NCBI RefSeq assembly: GCF_017086365.1 | Contig: NZ_CP070969.1 | Span: 3,286,001 to 3,350,000 of the forward strand | DNA length: 64,000 bases | Reading direction: 5' to 3' | Source of the DNA: Paenibacillus tianjinensis | Lineage (GTDB): Bacteria; Bacillota; Bacilli; Paenibacillales; Paenibacillaceae | In this document: positions 17,067 through 25,534 of the stretch, piece by piece | Numbering within the stretch: the first letter of the stretch is position 1 | Layout: each line of letters begins with the position of its first letter | Translations under genes and position numbers: made by a program | Notes under the pieces: generated by a model | Told to the model about the DNA's origin: nothing | Seen by the model: only the letters and a program-made list of their open reading frames with translations | Databases searched by the model: none

Positions 17067-17180
17067 TAGTGCCTCCATTCTCCTTCAGATCGCGGGTTAA
17101 GTGATGTTCCAGTACTTATTAGTGTTCTGATTATTTTAACATGCTTATCTCTAAAGTGAAATTTTCACTTGTTGCCGCAA

Positions 17181-17220
17181 GCAAAAAAGGATACCTCCGC
17201 TAACGGGCGTAGGCATCCTT
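17181..17220 (-). terminator. Leftward terminator of the DUF4178/DUF350/PspA cluster
   Basis: AAGGATACCT (17187-17196) pairs with AGGCATCCTT (17211-17220) with one mismatch, and on the minus strand a run of six T's follows. Confidence 0.7.
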
Positions 17221-17246
17221 GATTGTATTGGCACATTATAGACAGG

Positions 17247-17753
17247 TTACGACGCGCGGATGACCCGCACATCAGCCGGTATGACCTTTTCCCCTTCATA
17301 AAGCATGAACCGCCCGTTCTGCCACTCTACCCTCAGCAGCCGGTACTCATCCGATTGATACTGCCACACATGCTGCGTTCCGCCATTCATATAAGGGGTC
17401 TGGCCTGTGACAGTCGCATACCCTTCGTATTCTTCTTCAAGAAAATAGGTATAGTCATCCAACTCAAGTGTAGCCGGCACTTCTGCAGGATTATCCAACC
17501 GCCCGTCAATTGGCTGATAGAGACTATACTGCAGCTGTTCCCGCTCTTCAATATATAGATAAGCAATCCGGCTGCCGTCACGTAAGGTTAATACGACTGC
17601 ATTGCGGCCGCTTGTCTGCGTCCGTCCGGTTACCTCATAGGTTACCAGCGAAACCTCACAGATATCACCGGGTGCTAGATTCAGCATGCTTTTCGGCGCT
17701 GCCGGTGCCTGGGGTTTGGAGAAGATATTTCCGATTCGTTTCCAGATGCTCAA
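17247..17753 (-). CDS. DUF4178-type protein (168 aa)
   Basis: Soluble beta-rich protein. After a short basic start (SIWKRIGNIFSKP) come LNLAPGDICEVSLVTYEVTGRTQ and a long W/Y-rich domain (QHVWQYQSDEYRLLRVEWQNGRFMLYEGEKV), as in DUF4178 proteins. TTG start behind a GGAA-type site. It lies in the same direction as, and downstream of, the DUF350 and PspA genes. In other bacteria DUF4178, DUF350 and PspA genes are neighbours, which suggests a membrane-associated complex. The molecular role is unknown. Confidence 0.72.
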   Translation of the reverse strand: MSIWKRIGNIFSKPQAPAAPKSMLNLAPGDICEVSLVTYEVTGRTQTSGRNAVVLTLRDGSRIAYLYIEEREQLQYSLYQPIDGRLDNPAEVPATLELDDYTYFLEEEYEGYATVTGQTPYMNGGTQHVWQYQSDEYRLLRVEWQNGRFMLYEGEKVIPADVRVIRAS

Positions 17754-17833
17754 TTTCCATCATTCCTTTTGAAAAATTTGTAGGCTTATAGGTAGAACTA
17801 TAGACTATTTTAACACCTATAACCCGGTTAGTC

Positions 17834-18244
17834 CTACCCGCGGATGAAAGCAGCGATAATTAGAGCACCTGTTACATGCAGCGAGCCTGCCAGCAGCCCG
17901 TAGCCTATTTTGCCCAGCCGGGTTCCATGGTCAAGGTCAATGGTGGCCCATTTGCCAAGCAGCAGCTCTACAGACTTTTCGAGGATAAACAGCATCCAGA
18001 AGGAGACTATGGAGACCACAAGTGCATCTCCCAAACGGCTCGATGCGGCAATAGAGGACGATAATATATAGCCTTGCGCCACGAGTTTCAGCACAAACCG
18101 GGTGGTCACCGCCATATTGCCTGCTTTCAATTCCTCCAGATCGTTATAACGGGTAAACAGCGAATCCACGAACATCAGCACAAAAAGCAGCACTGCGCCG
18201 CTCACCGTCCACACAACCATGGACACCAGAGTATGGAAATCCAT
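17834..18244 (-). CDS. DUF350 family membrane protein (136 aa)
   Basis: Four predicted membrane segments: VVWTVSGAVLLFVLMFVDS, VLKLVAQGYILSSSIAASS, ALVVSIVSFWMLFILEKSV and GYGLLAGSLHVTGALIIAAF. This is the pattern of the YjfL/DUF350 family. The ATG at 18244 is preceded by GGGGGC. A further in-frame ATG at 18292 adds 16 residues but has no ribosome site. Its place between PspA and DUF4178 genes matches the YjfJ-K-L type cluster of other bacteria. Role inferred as membrane-integrity support. Confidence 0.78.
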   Translation of the reverse strand: MDFHTLVSMVVWTVSGAVLLFVLMFVDSLFTRYNDLEELKAGNMAVTTRFVLKLVAQGYILSSSIAASSRLGDALVVSIVSFWMLFILEKSVELLLGKWATIDLDHGTRLGKIGYGLLAGSLHVTGALIIAAFIRG

Positions 18245-18297
18245 TGCTTTAGCCCCCGCTTGTTCAGTTTGCCAGCCCGGTATAGAAAGCATAGAGA

Positions 18298-18336
18298 AGG
18301 CGAAGGAGAAACAACTCTTCTGTCTCCCCTTCGCCT
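18298..18336 (-). terminator. Hairpin between pspA and the DUF350 gene
   Basis: AGGCGAAGGAGAAAC (18298-18312) pairs with GTCTCCCCTTCGCCT (18322-18336), about 13 of 15 positions. No T tract follows, so it may be an mRNA-stability or attenuation element that sets pspA above the downstream genes. Confidence 0.45.
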
Positions 18337-18371
18337 GTAATCACCGGCTCAGGACCGGCTAATACCCTATA

Positions 18372-19040
18372 TTATTGTTTCTCGTACTGCTTCATCAAGG
18401 CAGCCAGCTCGTCTTCTACTGCCTTATCCTTGTTAAGGCTCTCGAATTCATCGTCCAGCGATTTGTTGCCGGAGCTCATTTCGTTGCTGGCTTCGGCTTG
18501 CGCTTCGGCTTGAAGCATCTTGTCTTCCATCCGTTTCAATCCGGCAGAAGCAGAATCGGAGCTGAAGCCGCTCATCGCTTTGTTAATCTCGGTTTGCGCC
18601 TTAGCTGCATTGTAACGGGCTACCAGAGTTTCACGCTTGTTCTTCATCTGCGTGAGCTGTTTACGCATTTCCTCCAGCTTGGCGCGCAGGTTGTCAGCGG
18701 ATGCTTTGTTCTGATCGAAGCTCGTCTTATATTCAACAAGCTTGACCTCTGCGGCTTTCTTCTCTTCCAGCGCGCGGCGGGCCAGATCGGCATTACCTGC
18801 CTGAGCAGCGGTATGGGCCTGCTGGTTACGCTTGGCTACCAGTGCTTCCTGTTCTTCGTACAGCTGCTTGAATTTCTTCTCAATGGCGATTTGGGCGGCA
18901 ACCGCTTTTTCGGCATCCTCCAGATCTTCGGTCATATCCCGGATGTACTGGTCAGTCATCTTCACTGGATCTTCTGCTTTGTCAATTATCGCATTGACGT
19001 TAGACATGGTTAGATCACGCAATCGTTTAAATATAGACAT
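18372..19040 (-). CDS. pspA: PspA/IM30 family membrane-stress protein (222 aa)
   Basis: Almost entirely alpha-helical coiled coil, as in PspA/Vipp1 (ESCRT-III-like), which coats and remodels the inner face of the membrane under stress. Seen: FKRLRDLTMSNVNAIIDKAEDPVKMTDQYIRDM at the N-terminus (amphipathic helix 0 and the conserved EDP), then long Glu/Lys/Ala/Gln heptads, and AGLKRMEDKMLQAEAQAEA. ATG start with GGAGG. First gene of the PspA/DUF350/DUF4178 cluster. No pspF or LiaRS-type regulator is adjacent, so control is unknown. Confidence 0.92.
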   Translation of the reverse strand: MSIFKRLRDLTMSNVNAIIDKAEDPVKMTDQYIRDMTEDLEDAEKAVAAQIAIEKKFKQLYEEQEALVAKRNQQAHTAAQAGNADLARRALEEKKAAEVKLVEYKTSFDQNKASADNLRAKLEEMRKQLTQMKNKRETLVARYNAAKAQTEINKAMSGFSSDSASAGLKRMEDKMLQAEAQAEASNEMSSGNKSLDDEFESLNKDKAVEDELAALMKQYEKQ

Positions 19041-19110
19041 GGTTCATTCCTCCAAAATAAAAGTTATTTGCTCATTTGTTATCTTTTACGCAGGGAGTTC
19101 CATTATCGTT

Positions 19111-19449
19111 TCAAAATTGTTGCGCTAAATATTGATCCACCTTGCCGTTTACCGTTTCAACGACCTTCAGAATGCCTTCTTTACTCAAATCGTCGTAATG
19201 AATACCCATAACAACCGTGACCGTCCGGTTCAGCGCAGAAGCGGCTCTCAGGGCGATAGCCTCGCTGATCGTATGCTCTTTGTGATGAGGAACGGCCGAG
19301 GTCGTTGCTATCACAGTATCACCATCCGGGTATGCCGTGCTGGCTGCTCCAATATGGCGGACACCACCGGTAATCAGCAGCAGCAGGTCACGTCCAACGG
19401 GTACTGCAGACAGTTCAATATCGTCAAGCTCATATTCATATGAAGACAA
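19111..19449 (-). CDS. LpdD-like protein (112 aa)
   Basis: Resembles LpdD, a small chaperone-like subunit linked to prenylated-FMN decarboxylases. Seen: PVGRDLLLLITGGVRHIGAAST, the HHKEHTISEAIALRAASALNR block and VVMGIHYDDLSKEGI, matching LpdD's GGxxHIG, HK..ISE and GIHV..I pattern. TTG start behind AGGGGGAA. No UbiD or UbiX homologue is nearby. Instead it lies 70 bp upstream of pspA in the same direction, so a role with the membrane-stress cluster is possible. Assignment is from recalled family motifs only. Confidence 0.6.
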   Translation of the reverse strand: MSSYEYELDDIELSAVPVGRDLLLLITGGVRHIGAASTAYPDGDTVIATTSAVPHHKEHTISEAIALRAASALNRTVTVVMGIHYDDLSKEGILKVVETVNGKVDQYLAQQF

Positions 19450-19545
19450 CAGTATTCCCCCTACCCATTATATTAACCTCTGCACACGAAGATATCTCAG
19501 GGGAACGGAAAAGAAGTACCTCCAAGGCAATGAAGTGCCGGATTA

Positions 19546-20490
19546 TTAAACAATTCCGCGAATTTCGTCCAGTGACGAGATATTCTCATCATGCATGAAC
19601 TGCTGCAGTTCTTCCACTAACGAGCTTCCTGCACGCAGATTCATGAAGTTATAGGTTCCCACTTGGATCACCGTAGCTCCGGCCATAATAAATTCAATGA
19701 TATCTGTAGCGGAAGTAATACCGCCCATGCCAATCACGGGAATTGATACACGGTGTGCCACTTGATGCACCATGCGCAGAGCAACCGGTTTGATCGCCGG
19801 GCCGGACAAGCCTGCGTACAAATTATTGAACACGCTGCTGCGGCGGCGCACATCGATCTTCATCCCGGAGATGGTATTAATCAGCGATACGGCATCCGCG
19901 CCTTCTGCTTCACACATTTCAGCCATCTCCGCGATGTCTTCCGCATTCGGTGACAGCTTCACTGCCAGGGGCAGCTTCGTAGCGGCTCTTACAGCGCGGA
20001 CAACCTCCTGTGCGGCTGGAGTCTTCACACCAAAGGCGATACCGCCCTCCTTAACGTTAGGACAGGAAATATTAAGTTCAATCATATCGACCGCAGGCTT
20101 ACCCGCAAGGGCGCGCTGGTCGGCATCACGCTGAATCAGCTCAGCACCCTGCACATAATCCGGCAGTGTATTCCCGCCAAGATTCACGATCCGGGCCGTA
20201 TCCAGCGTCTCCCAATAAGGAAGCTCTTTGGCCAAAAACGCTTCAATTCCCGGATTTTCCAGGCCGACACTGTTCAGCATGCCGGAAGCTGTCTCATACA
20301 CGCGGACACCAGGGTTTCCGGCTTTGGCATGGAGAGTCAGCCCTTTGCCGGAGATTCCGCCCAGCAGTGAAACATCATAGAGCTTGCCATATTCTTTGCC
20401 GAAGCCGAACGTGCCTGAAGCCATAACAATCGGATTCTTAAAATGAACACCGGCAATAGTTGCCGAGGTATTAGGCATTGTATTAATCAT
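19546..20490 (-). CDS. pyrD: Dihydroorotate dehydrogenase, catalytic subunit, class 1B (314 aa)
   Basis: Oxidises dihydroorotate to orotate in pyrimidine synthesis, with FMN, passing electrons to PyrK and NAD. Seen: [40 protein letters not shown] with the class-1B catalytic cysteine, and GMGGI near the C-terminal FMN phosphate site. The ATG at 20490 has GAGGAGG 8 bases upstream. The start overlaps the end of pyrK by 8 bp. Only pyrK and pyrD of the pyrimidine genes are here, so the rest lie elsewhere. Confidence 0.95.
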   Translation of the reverse strand: MINTMPNTSATIAGVHFKNPIVMASGTFGFGKEYGKLYDVSLLGGISGKGLTLHAKAGNPGVRVYETASGMLNSVGLENPGIEAFLAKELPYWETLDTARIVNLGGNTLPDYVQGAELIQRDADQRALAGKPAVDMIELNISCPNVKEGGIAFGVKTPAAQEVVRAVRAATKLPLAVKLSPNAEDIAEMAEMCEAEGADAVSLINTISGMKIDVRRRSSVFNNLYAGLSGPAIKPVALRMVHQVAHRVSIPVIGMGGITSATDIIEFIMAGATVIQVGTYNFMNLRAGSSLVEELQQFMHDENISSLDEIRGIV

Positions 20491-21187
20491 GGAAAAGCAC
20501 CTCCTCTGCCAGGAACACAGGTCCATCTGCGCAGGCTTTGCGCTGTCCGTCACGGCAGGATACACTGCATACTAGGCAAGCGCCGATTCCGCAGGCCATC
20601 CGGTTCTCCAGGGAGAGATACACTTTAGGACGTTTGCCGGTAGTTTCGGCAGCAATCCCCTTCAATTGCGCAGCTTTCAGCATAGGATGTGGACCACAAA
20701 CGAAGATGTGATCATAACTGGTGAAATCCACACGATCCAGAATCAGCCCGCCAACGTCCACCGTAAGCTCAGCGGCCAATGGACGGAAGGCCTCCGTACG
20801 GAAGGCTTCCCGGCTGAAACCAAGATAGATATCACTGCCTTGAAGCTCTTTGGCGCAATAATAGAGCGGGGCGATGCCGATTCCGCCGCCGATTAAGGCG
20901 ACTTTACCTTCTACAGCCGGAAAACCATTGCCAAACGGCCCTTCCAGCTGAATCTGGTCACCCGGAGTCAATTCCGCAAAAATTTCAGTACCTTCTCCTA
21001 CCACATGATATAGAAATTCGACCCCATCATCGTTCACTTGATGTATGCTGAGCGGTCTGGACAGCAGCGGATAGGCCCCCCATGCCCGCAACATGTAGAA
21101 CTGACCCATTGTTCCGCCGTAATCCCCTTCAACCCGAAGGTGGTACACTCCGTTAACCAGCCGCTCGTTACTTATTACCGTCGCCAC
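20483..21187 (-). CDS. pyrK: Dihydroorotate dehydrogenase electron-transfer subunit PyrK (234 aa)
   Basis: FAD and [2Fe-2S] subunit that lets class-1B PyrD use NAD. Seen: a ferredoxin-reductase FAD domain ([13 protein letters not shown]), an NAD-binding [16 protein letters not shown], and the C-terminal cluster cysteines [13 protein letters not shown] with the fourth in ACADGP. The GTG at 21187 gives the usual [10 protein letters not shown] start, 9 bases after GAAGGAG. The TTG at 21205 lies upstream of that site. Translationally coupled to pyrD. Confidence 0.94.
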   Translation of the reverse strand: MATVISNERLVNGVYHLRVEGDYGGTMGQFYMLRAWGAYPLLSRPLSIHQVNDDGVEFLYHVVGEGTEIFAELTPGDQIQLEGPFGNGFPAVEGKVALIGGGIGIAPLYYCAKELQGSDIYLGFSREAFRTEAFRPLAAELTVDVGGLILDRVDFTSYDHIFVCGPHPMLKAAQLKGIAAETTGKRPKVYLSLENRMACGIGACLVCSVSCRDGQRKACADGPVFLAEEVLFHD

Positions 21188-21273
21188 GTTATCAAGCTCC
21201 TTCAAATTTTATCTTATTAACCATGCCTTAGAAAGAGTTTAAAATCTGTGACAAACTTCACAATAATAAGTGT

Positions 21274-22314
21274 CTATTTTCGTTTCCAGATTCCGCGTTC
21301 ATAAGGGCCAGGCACGTTTTCTTTGTCTATTCCGCCGAGGGTTTCCTGAGCATGAAGTGTCCAGTAAGGATCGCTAAGCATTCCTCTGCCAATAGCCACC
21401 AGCTCTGCCTTTTTCTCGGCAATCACAGCCTGTGCTTCTGCGAAGTCATCAAGCCGTCCCACGGCAATAACCGGAACCTGGAGGCCACTGCGGATGTACT
21501 CTGCCAGATCCACCTGATAGGCCGGCCCTGCATTAGGGCCCCCGTTCGAGCCAATCGGGCCTTCGCCGCCTGAGGACACATGGAATATATCTACACCGGC
21601 AGCCTTATACCGCCGGCAGAATTCCAGCGCATATGCTTCATCATACCCGCCTTCCACATACTCCTTGGCGGAGACTCTCATGAGCAAAGGCATTTCGGGC
21701 GGCAGCACTTCTTTGACAGCCTGGACGACCTGTTCTCCGAACAGTATAGGATCGGCTCCATATTCATCATCTCTTGCATTCGTCAGCGGGGAATGAAACT
21801 GATGGATCAGATATCCGTGTGCACCATGAATCTCGACTGTATCAAATCCGGCTTCTACCGCTCTCCTTGCCCCTTCCCGGTATGCGGCGACCATCTCGGC
21901 AATCCCTTCACTGGTAAGGGCCAGCGGAGTTTTGGAGCGTTCATCGAATGGAATGGCCGATGGAGCTACAGGCGGATTGGCATCGAGCGCTTTGCGCCCG
22001 GCGTGGCCAAGCTGGATTGCTATTTTGGCACCGTAGGAATGTACGGCGTCTGTTATTTTACGGTAGGCCCCGATCTGCTCATCGCTCCAAATCCCGGTAT
22101 CTCTGTTGGTGATCCGGCCATCCGGATGCACGCCGCTCATCTCTACAATAATAAAACCGGCACCGCCTACCGCCCGGCTGACATAATGCACGAAATGCCA
22201 GTCATTCGGCGTGCCGTCCTGGCTTTCCACCGCATACTGGCACATCGGCGGCATCACTACCCGGTTTTTCAGGACCAGCGCCTTTAATTCATATGGACTA
22301 AATAAATCAGACAT
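21274..22314 (-). CDS. namA: Old yellow enzyme, NADPH dehydrogenase NamA/YqjM-type (346 aa)
   Basis: FMN-dependent ene-reductase for alpha,beta-unsaturated carbonyls and nitro compounds, a detoxifying role. TIM barrel. Seen: LKNRVVMPPMCQYAV with Cys25 at the place of the YqjM redox-tuning Cys26, QLGHAGRKA, the substrate-binding EIHGAHGYLIHQF, and SPLTNARDDEYGAD. Length equals YqjM. ATG start. It lies 87 bp downstream of the pyrK region in the same orientation but has no metabolic link to pyrimidines. Confidence 0.94.
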   Translation of the reverse strand: MSDLFSPYELKALVLKNRVVMPPMCQYAVESQDGTPNDWHFVHYVSRAVGGAGFIIVEMSGVHPDGRITNRDTGIWSDEQIGAYRKITDAVHSYGAKIAIQLGHAGRKALDANPPVAPSAIPFDERSKTPLALTSEGIAEMVAAYREGARRAVEAGFDTVEIHGAHGYLIHQFHSPLTNARDDEYGADPILFGEQVVQAVKEVLPPEMPLLMRVSAKEYVEGGYDEAYALEFCRRYKAAGVDIFHVSSGGEGPIGSNGGPNAGPAYQVDLAEYIRSGLQVPVIAVGRLDDFAEAQAVIAEKKAELVAIGRGMLSDPYWTLHAQETLGGIDKENVPGPYERGIWKRK

Positions 22315-22507
22315 TTCCGTTCCCTTCCTTCACTTTTCTCGATGGGGCTTCCGGGCTAATCTCCCGATGAATCAAGTATACACAACTTTTCTCCAGCGTT
22401 AAATCTTTACCTGCAAGGCAGGGAATCCGGCATAAATCCCCCGCGCCTTGGAGATAACAAGGAAAGAAAATTGTGGCCTGAAGCTGCATGAAGGAGGCGA
22501 ACCTGCA

Positions 22508-23386
22508 ATGAAGCATCTGTTAATGAACCGGAAACTCTTTATTCTTGCCGGACTGTTCTTTGTTCTGTTCAGCCCTGCGGCTTACCCGGGACCCGCTTCA
22601 GCCAGCATACCTGCAATTCAGGAGACATCAGGATATGAACGGCAGCAGGGTGTGGAAAAAGATGACCCGCAGGCCAAGCCGGCAAACGCCTCCACTCAAG
22701 CTGCAGCACGGCGGAATAAACGGAATAAAAGCCTGACACTTAACCAGCTGTTGAAGAAATACCCGGAAACGATCCTTACCCAAGGACCACGGAACAGAAT
22801 GATCGCACTGACCTTTGACGATGTGCCGGATCCGCGGTTTACCCCTCAATTACTGGATGTCCTGCGGAAATATCATGTAAAAGCCACCTTTTTCGTTGTC
22901 GGGAGCCGGGCAGAAAAACATCCTGCGCTTATAGCCCGGATCGTTCGGGAGGGGCATGTAATCGGCAACCATTCTTATAACCATCCCGAGTTCGGAAAAA
23001 TAGGTATGAATGAATTCCGTACCCAGATTATCCGCACGGAAAATATCATTTCGGCCCTGGCCGGGTATAAGCCAAGACTGATACGGCCGCCTTACGGTGA
23101 TATCAGCGAATCCCAGCTGAAATGGGCCAAAGCCCGCGGGTACAAGCTGGTGAACTGGAATGTAGATTCACTGGACTGGAGGAGCCTGCCCAAAGCCCAG
23201 GTCAGGAATAATATTGTAGCGCATGCTGGGAAAGGAGCCATTATACTGCAGCACGGCGGAGGCGGCCGGGGAAGCAATCTGCAGGGCACGATCCAAGCTC
23301 TTCCGGAAGTGATTACCATTATGCGTAAAAGAGGGTATACCTTTGTTACTGTTCCTGAAATGCTGCAGCTTCCTAAGAATAAATAG
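22508..23386 (+). CDS. Secreted polysaccharide deacetylase, NodB domain (292 aa)
   Basis: Exported metal-dependent deacetylase acting on cell-wall or similar polysaccharide. The signal peptide is residues 1-33 (basic start, hydrophobic core LFILAGLFFVLFS, likely cut after PASA). A Lys/Arg/Gln-rich linker follows. The NodB domain begins at about residue 97: ALTFDDVPD (catalytic and metal Asp), HSYNHPE (HxxxH metal motif), RPPYGD and ILQHGG. The ATG at 22508 has AAGGAGGCG. Peptidoglycan, chitin and xylan are all possible substrates for this family. Confidence 0.9.
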   Translation: MKHLLMNRKLFILAGLFFVLFSPAAYPGPASASIPAIQETSGYERQQGVEKDDPQAKPANASTQAAARRNKRNKSLTLNQLLKKYPETILTQGPRNRMIALTFDDVPDPRFTPQLLDVLRKYHVKATFFVVGSRAEKHPALIARIVREGHVIGNHSYNHPEFGKIGMNEFRTQIIRTENIISALAGYKPRLIRPPYGDISESQLKWAKARGYKLVNWNVDSLDWRSLPKAQVRNNIVAHAGKGAIILQHGGGGRGSNLQGTIQALPEVITIMRKRGYTFVTVPEMLQLPKNK

Positions 23387-23494
23387 CGGATAACAAAAAA
23401 AAACGGATACCCTCCCTTTTGAAGTGCACCCCTTAGAATAGACATTGGAAAAACCCCAGGGTAAATCCGATGTAATTCTAGGGGGTGCATTTTT

Positions 23495-23797
23495 ATGCCA
23501 GCTAAGAAAGGTCAGAAGTTTAAGCATTATCCTGAGTCTGTGAAAGTAGAAGCTGTTCGACTGTTTATGGAGGAAGGATGGTGCTGCAGAAAGATTACAG
23601 AACACCTGGATATTAATGACAGGAAGCGTGTCAGTGTCTGGGTGAGGAAGTATCGGGCAAAGGGAAAAGACTCTTTTCAGGATAGACGTGGAGATCCGCA
23701 CAGGTCTGAAACAGAGCAAGAGCGAGAACTACGTCGTTTACAGTTGGAGGTAGACGTTCTAAAAAAGTGGTTACAAATCTTGAATCGGGAGGGTTGA
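23495..23797 (+). CDS. IS3-family transposase OrfA (100 aa)
   Basis: DNA-binding subunit of the insertion sequence. The helix-turn-helix is in ESVKVEAVRLFMEEGWCCRKITEHLDI...RVSVWVRKY, and a C-terminal leucine-zipper-like helix (LRRLQLEVDVLKKWL) continues into OrfB after frameshifting. The slippery A AAA AAG at 23761-23767 is in the OrfA frame (CTA AAA AAG). A -1 slip there puts the ribosome into the OrfB frame at 23767. ATG with GGGGG upstream. Confidence 0.9.
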   Translation: MPAKKGQKFKHYPESVKVEAVRLFMEEGWCCRKITEHLDINDRKRVSVWVRKYRAKGKDSFQDRRGDPHRSETEQERELRRLQLEVDVLKKWLQILNREG

Positions 23798-24660
23798 AGG
23801 ATAGATATGTTGTCATCGACGAACTGAAGCATAAGCAGACCGTAAAGGAACTCTGTGGATATTTAGGGGTCCACAGAAGCGGTTACTATGCTTATCTGAA
23901 GCGCAAGGAAAAGGATCCAGACCAAGAGTTGAAACGTAAGATCAAAGCCATATACGAGCAACGGGACAAGACGGTAGGATACCGTCGGATACAGGATGAG
24001 TTATACCGCCAATATCACCTTGTCGTGAATCACAAGAAGGTTTTACGACTCATGCAGGAGCTTCGTATTAAGGCGATTATACGCCGTAAGTACGTCCATA
24101 GAACAACCTATGAGGCAGCAGTTTCGGATGGAAGAGTCGCAGAGAATCTACTGAAAAGAAATTTCAAAGCGGATAAACCCAACCAGAAATGGGTAACGGA
24201 TGTTACACAATATCGGGTATTCGATGAGAAAATTTACTTATCAGCCATCAAGGATTTGTGGAATAACGAGATCGTCGGATACCACATTAGCAGATGTAAC
24301 GACAATCCACTTGTATTAGAGACGTTTAGAAAGGCCTTTGAAACACATAAAGACGTGACTGGACTGATCGTTCACAGCGACCAGGGATGCCAGTACACGT
24401 CCCATGCATACCACGACATGCTGCCACAGGTTGGCGCCCAAATCAGCATGTCACGCCGAGGAAATTGTTATGACAATGCCTCCATCGAGAGCTTCTTCTC
24501 TCATCTTAAAGTCGAAGCACTCTATCCTTATGATATACGAAGTATCGCTGAGGCACAAAGAAGAATTGAGGAGTATATACGTTTTTACAATGAAGATAGA
24601 GCACAACGAAAACTAAACAAGCTGACTCCTGTTGAGTACAGGAATCAGCTTGTAGCCTAG
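23767..24660 (+). CDS. IS3-family transposase OrfB, DDE integrase domain (about 297 aa)
   Basis: Catalytic part of the transposase, made as an OrfAB fusion by -1 frameshifting. An N-terminal HTH_21 segment (GYRRIQDELYRQYHLVVNHKKVLRLM) is followed by the rve core. The catalytic triad is visible: Asp in KWVTDVTQY, Asp in IVHSDQGCQYTS and Glu in NASIESFFSHLK, with the conserved K/R seven residues on. No internal stop, so it looks intact. Confidence 0.93.
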   Translation: MVTNLESGGLKDRYVVIDELKHKQTVKELCGYLGVHRSGYYAYLKRKEKDPDQELKRKIKAIYEQRDKTVGYRRIQDELYRQYHLVVNHKKVLRLMQELRIKAIIRRKYVHRTTYEAAVSDGRVAENLLKRNFKADKPNQKWVTDVTQYRVFDEKIYLSAIKDLWNNEIVGYHISRCNDNPLVLETFRKAFETHKDVTGLIVHSDQGCQYTSHAYHDMLPQVGAQISMSRRGNCYDNASIESFFSHLKVEALYPYDIRSIAEAQRRIEEYIRFYNEDRAQRKLNKLTPVEYRNQLVA

Positions 24661-24742
24661 GTCTTTTTTCAATGTCTACTAAATGGGGTCTTGACCATTT
24701 CAGGAAGGTATCCGTTTCTAAATCCGCAGGCAGTTCAGCGGG

Positions 24743-25414
24743 TTATTCAATAATATACAGATTCACATATTGGAATCCAAACTCCGCTACCGAGCTCTGG
24801 CTGCCGGGGATAAAGATATCAATCCGGTTGCCTTTAATTGCGCTTCCCATGTCTGTAGCAGTAGCAAGAAACGCCTGCTTTGGCAGACCCGGGTGAGAAT
24901 GTCCGGTAACCAGCACTTTGGTGCCGAGCGGGATCACGCTAGGATCAACAGCAATAGTGCCGAGCTTCAGCGGATTGCCGAAATAATCGACAGCACCCCA
25001 TTCACCGTTCTCGCTGGCTGCAGAGGAATAAGCGGAAGCTTTGACCTGCAGCACTTTATCATAGCTGAATTCCTTACCCCAAGCCTGGACTGTATTTGTT
25101 GCCGCTTCCACAGTCAACCCTGCCGCTGTGATAATGGAAGCTTTGGACGCTGCAGATGCCTGGGCAACCAATTTCGGCGAAGTGATGCCAGGGATGGTCA
25201 GGTTAAGACCCGGATAAATATTTGTGGCGGAAACCCCCGGGTTGGCGTTCATAATTTTGTTCATGCTTATGCCATAATAGTTGGATAGAGTATAATAGGT
25301 TGTACCTGCTCCTGCGGTATGTACGCTATCAGCCTGGGCGGGTGCTGCCTGCAGCAGCGCACTGATCCCGATGGCCGCAGCAAATGCGGTTATGGCGCTG
25401 AATCTGATTTTCAT
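24743..25414 (-). CDS. Secreted LysM + 3D-domain cell-wall protein, YocH-like (223 aa)
   Basis: Exported wall-associated protein, probably a lytic transglycosylase-like muralytic enzyme. The signal peptide is residues 1-28 (LQAAPAQA cleavage). A LysM follows (YYTLSNYYGISMNKIMNANPG...IYPGLNLTIP), then a linker and the C-terminal 3D domain, with GTIAVDPSVIPLGTKVLV and ATDMGSAIKGNRIDIF, which carry the family's three aspartates. The ATG at 25414 has GGAGG 5 bases upstream. In Bacillus the homologue belongs to the WalRK regulon. A WalR-like box lies in the upstream gap. Confidence 0.9.
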   Translation of the reverse strand: MKIRFSAITAFAAAIGISALLQAAPAQADSVHTAGAGTTYYTLSNYYGISMNKIMNANPGVSATNIYPGLNLTIPGITSPKLVAQASAASKASIITAAGLTVEAATNTVQAWGKEFSYDKVLQVKASAYSSAASENGEWGAVDYFGNPLKLGTIAVDPSVIPLGTKVLVTGHSHPGLPKQAFLATATDMGSAIKGNRIDIFIPGSQSSVAEFGFQYVNLYIIE

Positions 25415-25517
25415 ATGTGCCTCCTTCATAGCCTTCTTCATGCTGGCATCTAAAGTGCAGAGATTTGTTAACACAGGTATGAATATATCACAATTTTGTA
25501 ACCTATGCCTAAGAAAA

Positions 25518-25534
25518 TGTTACCAATCTGTTAT
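25518..25534 (+). promoter_or_regulatory. WalR-like box in the gap upstream of ppk1 and the 3D gene
   Basis: TGTTAC, five bases, TGTTAT matches the TGTWAH N5 TGTWAH consensus of the essential WalR regulator. It lies 104 bp upstream of the minus-strand 3D gene, in the opposite orientation, and about 245 bp before ppk1. The rest of the 25415-25779 gap shows AT-rich sequence and no gene. Confidence 0.35.

Larger units (their letters stand above)
23420..24702 (+). mobile_element. IS3-family insertion sequence, IS150-like group (1283 bp)
   Basis: The left end TGAAGTG...ACCCC and right end (reverse complement TGAAATGG...ACCCC) are imperfect inverted repeats about 35 bp long, sharing TGAA.TG, ACCCC, TTAG and TAGACATTG plus an A run, with a 3-base gap. 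Both end TG/CA. Inside are orfA and orfB joined by a -1 frameshift site. Both frames are open and the DDE residues are present, so it may be active. I found no convincing direct target repeat: the flanks read CTTT and GGAA. Confidence 0.88.
23395..24717. other. Intrinsic terminator split by the IS element
   Basis: AAACGGATACC (23401-23411), preceded by an A run, and GGTATCCGTTT (24707-24717) form a perfect 11-bp inverted repeat now 1.3 kb apart. Joined, they make an ordinary bidirectional terminator between two convergent genes. The insertion sequence sits exactly in what was the loop. Confidence 0.7.

Noticed and set aside
18341..18362. Hairpin from CACCGGCTCAGGACCGGCT
   Set aside because: The two CCGGCT blocks are direct, not inverted, repeats, so they do not make a stem of useful length.
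24703..24706. Target-site duplication of the IS element
   Set aside because: The left flank ends CTTT and the right flank begins GGAA. No direct repeat of 3-5 bases is present at the proposed ends.
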